From Caryophanales bacterium UBA4694 (GTDB lineage: Bacteria > Bacillota_I > Bacilli_A > RFN20 > CAG-288): 18,746 nucleotides of DNA. The stretch covers positions 1 to 18,746 of the forward strand of contig DHKM01000010.1 in the NCBI GenBank assembly GCA_002404835.1, given 5' to 3'. Position numbers and translations under genes: made by a program. The notes under the pieces were generated by a model, which worked only from the letters and a program-made list of their open reading frames with translations, had not been told where the DNA came from and did no database searches. Of this stretch, positions 13,249 to 18,746 are shown piece by piece (position 1 is the first letter of the stretch; every line of letters starts with the position of its first letter).

Positions 13249-15663
13249 ATGGAAATAGAGAATATTCTTAAAGAGATGACTCTCGAAGAAAAATGCAGAA
13301 TCATCTGCGGATATACGAACATGTCCACCTTTCCTATCGAAAGGCTGTCTGTCCGCTCTTTGGTCCTATCCGACGGACCGAATGGTCTTAGGATCGAAAA
13401 GAAGGGTGGGGATTCCCTTTCGAAGATCGACGATACTTTGCCAAGCACCTGTTTTCCTTCCGGCGTCAATATTGCTTCTTCCTGGGATGAGAATCTGGCC
13501 TACGATATCGGAAATGCCATCGGAGAGGAAGCCCTCCACTATGGTGTGAACATCGTCCTTGGTCCTGCCATCAACATCAAACGGAATCCGTTGGGTGGCA
13601 GGAACTTCGAATATTATTCCGAGGATCCTTATCTGGCCGGTTGGCTTGCCAAAAGCTATATTCAGGGCGTCCAGGATAATGGTGTAGGCTGCTGTGTGAA
13701 GCATTTTGCCTGCAACAACAATGAGAAGTACCGCTTTGTCGGTGATTCCCTTGTCGATAAGAGAGCCTTGAACGAAATCTACCTGAAGCCCTTTGAAATC
13801 GCCGTAAAGGAAGCTAAACCGTATGCCATCATGACTGCCTACAACAAAGTCAACGGAACCCACTGCTCGGAAAACGGCTTCCTCCAGAACGACATACTGA
13901 GAAAGAAATGGGGATTCGACGGCTTATCCATGACGGATTGGGGCGGCATTGTCTCAAGGGACAAGGGGCTGATGAATGGGACGGATCTTGAGATGCCAGG
14001 ACAGGTCTACCATTCCGTGAAAATCGTCATGGACCGCATAAAAGACGGGACTATCCCGGAAGAGACTCTGGATGAAGCCGTTAGAAGGATTCTTTTTGCC
14101 ATCTGTAGGACTACGGATAAGAGAAAAGAAGCCGATTTTGAAAAGCACTATCGTCTTGCCGTTGATGCTGTCGGGGAGAGTGCGGTGCTTCTTAGAAACG
14201 AAAACGGGCTTCTTCCTTTGAACAGAAAAGAAAAATTCCTAGTGATCGGTGATTTCTTCGACAAAATCCGCTATCAGGGTTCCGGTTCTGCACTTCTCAA
14301 TCCATATAAACTATATTCCCATCATGATGTCTTCGACAAGAATCATGTTAGTTACGAATATGTAAAAGGATATAAGGAAGAGGAGACGGAGGTCGATCAG
14401 GAACTTGAAAATGAGGCACTAGAAAAAGCCGGGGCATTTTCTGGAACAATCCTCTTCTTCGGTGGTCTTAATGACTATGTAGAATCGGAGGGGTTCGATA
14501 GGGAAAATCTTCATATTCCTGAGAATCAGGTCTCCTTGCTTCAAAAGCTTGTTTCGATGAAGAAGAAGGTCGTCTTCGTTCTACATAACGGAAGCGTCGT
14601 CGAGGACGGCATATTGGATAAAGTCGATGCCGTATTGGATCTTCTTCTTCCGGGAGAAGGCGGTGCGGAAGGCTGCTTCAATCTGCTTTTCGGAAACATC
14701 TCTCCAAGCGGAAAGCTTGCTGAGACCTGGGTAAATCATTATGGATGCGTTCCTTATGGCGATTGTTTTGCCTCTTCAAAACAGGAACTTTACAAGGAAT
14801 CCGTCTTTGTCGGATACCGGAATTATCAGACCTCCCCTGATAAAATCCGGTATCCGTTCGGATTTGGTCTTTCTTATTCCAAATTCGAATATTCTTCTTT
14901 GGAAGTAAAAGAAGGGGATGATGGGTACCTTGTTTCCTTCCAAGTGAAGAATGTCGGCAACTTTGATGCCAAGGAAATCAGTCAGGTATATGTTTCCCAT
15001 AAATCTTCCTTGATGAATCCCGGCAAGGTCCTTGTAGGATTCAACAAGGTGTTCTTGAAAAAAGGTGAGGAAAAACTGATTCAGATCAAAGTCAGAAAAG
15101 AAGAACTTGAGATCTATGATGTGATTCGGGATAGGTTTGTTCTGGAACAGGGGACTTATACTTTCTTCGTTGGACCGGATTCTTCTCGACTTCCATTGTC
15201 TTCGACTCTTGAAATTATTGGCGAAAACGTTTCTTCTCCGATTCCGTCTTCTTTGGTTGAAAAATACGATGATCCAAAACTTCGCAACGAGATTACGGAC
15301 GAGGAGTTTGAAACCTTACTTGGCTATAAAATTCCCAAGGAAGTAAAGAAGAAGACTATAGATATGGAGACTCCGATTTGTGACTTCCATGGGTTTGTCG
15401 GGACCATTTTCAAAAAAGCTGTCTGCGGCGTCGGACTTAGGAAATACAAGAAGGGATGTAAGATGAAGGATTCTGTCGAAAAGGAAAGAACCAAGAAATC
15501 TGGTCTTTTCGTCTATCGGCTGATGCCCAACAACTCACTCCGGTCTCTTTGTTATTCTTCTTCGGGTGCCTTCCCGTATCCGATTGCGAAAGGTCTTGCC
15601 GAAATGTGCAACAATCATTTTATAAAAGGAATTCATGAGATGCTCAAAAAGGAGAAGAAATGA
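13249..15663 (+). CDS. Glycoside hydrolase family 3, beta-glucosidase-like, cytoplasmic
   Basis: An 804-residue retaining glycosidase. The N-terminal TIM barrel (about 10-290) holds the GH3 substrate-site residues: SDGPNG (41-46), GGRNFE (116-121), KHF (151-153), and the nucleophile Asp230 in LSMTDWGG. The alpha/beta sandwich domain (310-500) has the loop ESEGFDR, where Glu414 is the likely acid/base. A fibronectin-III-like domain spans about 540-650. A further about 140 residues (660-804), ending in a helical segment (GAFPYPIAKGLAEMCNNHFI), extend beyond the usual end; similar tails occur in GH3 enzymes of gut Firmicutes. No signal peptide, so it acts on imported substrate. GGAGG is 6 bases before the ATG. 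It heads an operon: the symporter start overlaps its stop by ATGA. Beta-glucosidase is the likeliest activity; beta-xylosidase is possible. Confidence 0.92.
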   Translation: MEIENILKEMTLEEKCRIICGYTNMSTFPIERLSVRSLVLSDGPNGLRIEKKGGDSLSKIDDTLPSTCFPSGVNIASSWDENLAYDIGNAIGEEALHYGVNIVLGPAINIKRNPLGGRNFEYYSEDPYLAGWLAKSYIQGVQDNGVGCCVKHFACNNNEKYRFVGDSLVDKRALNEIYLKPFEIAVKEAKPYAIMTAYNKVNGTHCSENGFLQNDILRKKWGFDGLSMTDWGGIVSRDKGLMNGTDLEMPGQVYHSVKIVMDRIKDGTIPEETLDEAVRRILFAICRTTDKRKEADFEKHYRLAVDAVGESAVLLRNENGLLPLNRKEKFLVIGDFFDKIRYQGSGSALLNPYKLYSHHDVFDKNHVSYEYVKGYKEEETEVDQELENEALEKAGAFSGTILFFGGLNDYVESEGFDRENLHIPENQVSLLQKLVSMKKKVVFVLHNGSVVEDGILDKVDAVLDLLLPGEGGAEGCFNLLFGNISPSGKLAETWVNHYGCVPYGDCFASSKQELYKESVFVGYRNYQTSPDKIRYPFGFGLSYSKFEYSSLEVKEGDDGYLVSFQVKNVGNFDAKEISQVYVSHKSSLMNPGKVLVGFNKVFLKKGEEKLIQIKVRKEELEIYDVIRDRFVLEQGTYTFFVGPDSSRLPLSSTLEIIGENVSSPIPSSLVEKYDDPKLRNEITDEEFETLLGYKIPKEVKKKTIDMETPICDFHGFVGTIFKKAVCGVGLRKYKKGCKMKDSVEKERTKKSGLFVYRLMPNNSLRSLCYSSSGAFPYPIAKGLAEMCNNHFIKGIHEMLKKEKK

Positions 15664-17585
15664 AAATGCTTGAAAAACGTGTATTTGATTCTTGTATCCG
15701 TTCTAAGAATGTGACACCGGCAGAAAAATGGCTCGGCTATCTTTTGGGACCATGCGGTGCCCTTCTTCTGAATGCCATACTCGGTACCTATCTGAATGTC
15801 TATTATACCGACGTTCTGAAACTGACGTCCATCTGGGGTGGACTGTTCCTGACCTTATTCCCGATCATCTCGAAAATCGTCGATGCCATCACCAATGTTC
15901 TTATGGGTTATATCATCGATAGGACCAAAACCAAGCAGGGAAAGGCAAGGCCTTGGCTTCTTCTAAGTGCTCCGCTTGTCTGTATCAGCGGCATTCTCCT
16001 TTTCTTGGTTCCGCAGGCTTCGGAAACGGTTCAGGTCATCTGGGTCATCCTAAGCTATAATTTGTTCTATTCTTTTGCCTATACTATCTACAACATGGCT
16101 CATAACCTTATGGTTCCTCTTTCGACAAGAAATTCGCTTCAGAGAGGCGGTTTAAGTGTTTTTAACCAAATTGCTACAATCATGATGAGCGGTATTCTTG
16201 TCGCTTTGGTCTTCCCGATGTTGATTATGCCTACTCTTGGCGTTGACAAGAGCAAGTGGATTCTTGTGATGTGTATATTCTCGATTCTTTCTCTTCCTTG
16301 TATTCTTCTGGAGTATTATTTCACCAAAGAGAGAATCACGGAAGAAAAAACGGGTATCGAAGAGAAGAAAGTTCCTTTCCGCATGCAGCTGAAGGCGATT
16401 TTCACGGATAAGTACATCCTTCTTCTTCTTGCTTATTTCCTCGTCTATACTGTCGGTGGCACGATGAAGAATATCGGGCTTGTCTATTATTGCAACTATA
16501 TCCTTGGCACTTACAACGATGGTATGACTCAGACTCTCGTTTCTGTCCTTGGCGGCATACCGATGGGAATTGGCATCTTTTTGGTTTGGCCACTTGCCAA
16601 GAAGTTCGGTAAAAGGAACGTGACGATGATTGGTTTCTTGATTTATGCACTCGGTTCCTTGATCTGCTTCCTTATGCCGAGAAATCTTATCGTTGTCCTT
16701 GTCGGTCAGTTCATCAAGAATATCGGCGGTCTTCCCTGTGCCTATGTCTTTATGGCTTTGTTTGCCGATTCTCTTGACCATCTGGAATGGAAAACGGGTT
16801 TCAGAAGCGATGGTATTGCCATGTCCATCTATTCCATCATCTCGGTCTCCATGATCGGTGTCTGCACGGGCCTTTTCAACCTGTTCCTTTCCAAGTTCGG
16901 ATATCAGGCTCCGGTCAGTTATCAGGAATATCTTTCCGGAAACTATGCTTCCTTTCAGACTCAGCTTAGCGATTTCTCTTCTTTTACTCCGACTTCTAGT
17001 GTTGCCTTTATCCAGAATGATTCCGTCAATTCCTTTTTCACCTTCTCCTTTGTCGGACTTGAAATCATCACAGGTATTCTTTGTGCCGTCATTCTTTCTT
17101 TCGTGAATGTCGAGAAGACCGTTTCCTTCAAACAGGAAGCCCTCATCGAACGTGAGAAGGAACAGTTCGAGAAGTCCGGTAAGGAATGGGTTAGTCCGGA
17201 AATCAGGAACGAACTTCAGATGCAGAAAGACGAGGAAGAGGCTGAGAAGAATGCTTTGGAGGAACTGAAAAAGAAATGTCAGTCGAAGCATCTGTCCTTA
17301 GAGGAAGAACTGAAGTCCTATCAGGACAAAAAAGCTGCTTCCAAGGCAAAACAGCTGGAAAAGAAACAGCTGGAGAAGGAAAAGGAAGAAGCCAAAGAAA
17401 AGAAGAGAGAGGAGAAGCTGGCTTTGAAGCTTTCGAAACTGACTCCGGAGATGAAGGCGGAAAAGGAAAGAAAGGAAAAAGCCAAGCAGGAAAAGCTTCT
17501 TGCTTTCTGGGAAGCCGAAAAGGAAAAAGGGGAACTGATTTATCTCGAGTATCAAAAGGAGCTATCTGTCAATGAAAGTAAATAA
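15660..17585 (+). CDS. GPH-family sugar:cation symporter with a C-terminal coiled-coil tail
   Basis: A 641-residue member of the glycoside-pentoside-hexuronide:cation symporter family (MFS_2). About twelve membrane helices occupy residues 25-485, with the family's loop motif DRTKTKQGKARPW after TM2. It should import a glycoside with Na+ or H+. Where LacS-type relatives carry an IIA domain, this one has a tail of about 155 residues (487-641) made almost entirely of Glu, Lys, Ala, Gln and Leu, predicted to be a long charged cytoplasmic helix or coiled coil. An inserted loop (about 415-455, rich in Ser, Thr, Phe and Gln) lies between the last helices. The ATG at 15660 overlaps the GH3 stop and has AAGGAG 5 bases upstream; ATG at 15666 is an alternative. 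The next gene begins inside its last codons, so the operon is tightly coupled. The substrate is inferred from neighbours as a rhamnosyl or glucosyl glycoside. Confidence 0.9.
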   Translation: MKMLEKRVFDSCIRSKNVTPAEKWLGYLLGPCGALLLNAILGTYLNVYYTDVLKLTSIWGGLFLTLFPIISKIVDAITNVLMGYIIDRTKTKQGKARPWLLLSAPLVCISGILLFLVPQASETVQVIWVILSYNLFYSFAYTIYNMAHNLMVPLSTRNSLQRGGLSVFNQIATIMMSGILVALVFPMLIMPTLGVDKSKWILVMCIFSILSLPCILLEYYFTKERITEEKTGIEEKKVPFRMQLKAIFTDKYILLLLAYFLVYTVGGTMKNIGLVYYCNYILGTYNDGMTQTLVSVLGGIPMGIGIFLVWPLAKKFGKRNVTMIGFLIYALGSLICFLMPRNLIVVLVGQFIKNIGGLPCAYVFMALFADSLDHLEWKTGFRSDGIAMSIYSIISVSMIGVCTGLFNLFLSKFGYQAPVSYQEYLSGNYASFQTQLSDFSSFTPTSSVAFIQNDSVNSFFTFSFVGLEIITGILCAVILSFVNVEKTVSFKQEALIEREKEQFEKSGKEWVSPEIRNELQMQKDEEEAEKNALEELKKKCQSKHLSLEEELKSYQDKKAASKAKQLEKKQLEKEKEEAKEKKREEKLALKLSKLTPEMKAEKERKEKAKQEKLLAFWEAEKEKGELIYLEYQKELSVNESK

Positions 17586-18746
17586 TCTCAGATGCGAATA
17601 TCTCATTGATCCGATCGGAATCGACATGAAGAATCCTCGGCTTTCCTTCAACGTCGATGGATTGACTAGACAAATAGGGTTTGAAATTCGATATTCGATC
17701 AATGGCCAGGCCTTCAAATCCGTCCGTAAGGATACCTCATCCATGACGTTTGTCTTTCCGGAAGCTCTTAAAAGCCTGGACCGTGTCGTTTATCAGGTCC
17801 GCGTCTTCGATGAGAACGGAAATGCCTCTCCTTTCTCCGAACCATCCTTTTTCCGCATGGGTATTCTGGACAAAAAAGACATCCAGGCAAAATGGATCCG
17901 TGGAGACTATTCTGTCTCCAGGAAAAAACGTTATCCTGTAGATGTTTTCTTCAAGGAATTCGAATTGGATGAGATCAAGGATGCCACTTTGATGGTTGCC
18001 TCTTTAGGACTTTATGAAGTCTATCTCAATGGAAAGAAGGTCGGTGATCATGTGCTGGCAAGCGGGAGTACGGATTACCGGATCCGAGTCCAGCAGGATG
18101 TCTATGAAGTCGGTCCTTATCTGAAGAAAGGAAAAAACGAACTTCATGTTCTTTTGGCCGATGGTTGGTATCGAGGAAGCATCGGTGCCAAGGGCTTCAC
18201 CTATGTCTTCGGAAAATATACGAAGGTTCTCCTTCAGCTTCAGGTGGAACAGGCTGATGGAAAGACAATCTATGTTAATAGCGATTCTTCCTTCCGATGG
18301 TCGAATGATTCCCCACTTCGTTTTGCCGATCTCAAGGACGGGGAAATCGTCGACAACAATTTGGTTCCCTCTCTTTCAAAACATGCGGTTGAAACAAGTT
18401 ATGATGGACTGATAACCTGCTCCAACAATGTCCATGTCAAGGAAAGGAACGTATTGGATCCCGTCGAGGAAATCAAGATTTCCTCAAAGGAGATAACGTA
18501 TCGTTTTCCGTTCAATCTGGCCGGATATGTATCATTTGAATGTCAGGCAAGAAAAGGAGACACTATCGATATCGTTCTTGGCGAGATAGTCGACAAGGAT
18601 GATCGGACGGGTCTTAGCAATGTGCAGTGCACCAGGAAGAAGAAAAAGACTCCGCTTCAGAAAATCCATTTCGTCTGCAAAGATGGAAGAAACGAATACC
18701 ATACTCGGTTCTTCTATGGAGGATTCCGTTATGCGACGGTAAGTTG
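17572..18746 (+). CDS. Alpha-L-rhamnosidase (GH78-like), 3' truncated by window edge
   Basis: The frame is open from ATG 17572 to the window end, giving 391 codons of a protein that is usually 850-1000 residues, so the catalytic barrel is not seen. Visible parts: an N-terminal fibronectin/Ig-like domain (about 1-100); the rhamnosidase N-terminal beta-sandwich (about 120-290) with LGLYEVYLNGKKVGD, GSTDYRIRVQQDVYEV and the signature LLADGWYRGSIG; and the start of the next beta domain (about 305-391) ending in FFYGGFRYATV, which matches the FRY motif before the catalytic domain. No signal peptide, so it is cytoplasmic. AAGGAG (17556-17561) stands 10 bases before the ATG, and the start overlaps the symporter stop by 14 bases. 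It would release L-rhamnose from the imported glycoside. Confidence 0.88.
   Translation, partial: MKVNNLRCEYLIDPIGIDMKNPRLSFNVDGLTRQIGFEIRYSINGQAFKSVRKDTSSMTFVFPEALKSLDRVVYQVRVFDENGNASPFSEPSFFRMGILDKKDIQAKWIRGDYSVSRKKRYPVDVFFKEFELDEIKDATLMVASLGLYEVYLNGKKVGDHVLASGSTDYRIRVQQDVYEVGPYLKKGKNELHVLLADGWYRGSIGAKGFTYVFGKYTKVLLQLQVEQADGKTIYVNSDSSFRWSNDSPLRFADLKDGEIVDNNLVPSLSKHAVETSYDGLITCSNNVHVKERNVLDPVEEIKISSKEITYRFPFNLAGYVSFECQARKGDTIDIVLGEIVDKDDRTGLSNVQCTRKKKKTPLQKIHFVCKDGRNEYHTRFFYGGFRYATVS

Noticed and set aside
16152..17291. 379-codon minus-strand frame opposite the GPH symporter
   Set aside because: Shadow of a strongly supported transporter gene; no SD and a composition unlike a real protein.
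1..18746. Mobile element, defence system, CRISPR or toxin-antitoxin module
   Set aside because: No transposase, integrase, nuclease, helicase or repeat-spacer pattern was seen on either strand; every long stretch is covered by metabolic, transport, surface or regulatory genes.

Overview
The window looks like a chromosomal segment of a low-to-moderate GC, Gram-positive-type (Firmicutes/Bacilli-like) gut or host-associated bacterium. The grounds are AGGAGG-type ribosome binding sites, sigma-A-like promoters, lipobox lipoproteins with no outer-membrane genes, a BspA-type leucine-rich-repeat surface protein, an ECF-type S component, a cre-like site, and an AraC-controlled glycosidase plus GPH-symporter operon. 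TGA is a stop and TGG encodes Trp, so the standard bacterial code applies. No rRNA, tRNA, CRISPR array, insertion sequence or integrase was seen. No gene-free stretch exceeds about 225 bases. All family assignments are from reading the sequence, not from a database search.

Layout. 1-2328 (+): 3' part of a BspA-like LRR protein, cut by the left edge, with a possible frameshift in its last codons. 2403-3200 (+): ZIP metal transporter with its own promoter and a hairpin that spans its start. 3234-4905 (-): an ECF-type S component followed by an overlapping aldo/keto reductase. 5019-6356 (+): a bicupin and an unknown 231-residue protein, closed by a strong terminator. 6442-10540 (-): an operon of two large lipoproteins with a clear promoter and terminator. 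10731-11989 (+): a 12-codon leader ORF overlapping by ATGA a DUF697/YcjF-like membrane protein. 11983-13119 (-): AraC-family regulator. 13249-18746 (+): divergent operon of GH3 beta-glucosidase, GPH symporter with a long coiled-coil tail, and GH78-type alpha-L-rhamnosidase, which runs off the right edge.

How they work together. The right third reads as a small carbohydrate-use locus. The symporter would import a rhamnose-containing glycoside; the GH78 and GH3 enzymes, which lack signal peptides, would take it apart in the cytoplasm; the AraC protein would sense it; and a cre-like box on the GH3 -10 region would give catabolite repression. Start-site overlaps (15660-15663 and 17572-17585) imply translational coupling.

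A recurring regulatory feature is very short 5' leaders: at five genes the best -10 hexamer ends only about 19-26 bases before the start codon. The araC promoter goes further and appears leaderless. I found no clear new defence or mobile system. The least ordinary signals are the hairpin built over the ZIP start codon, the coupled leader peptide, the leaderless araC promoter with its palindrome, and the unexplained lipoprotein pair.
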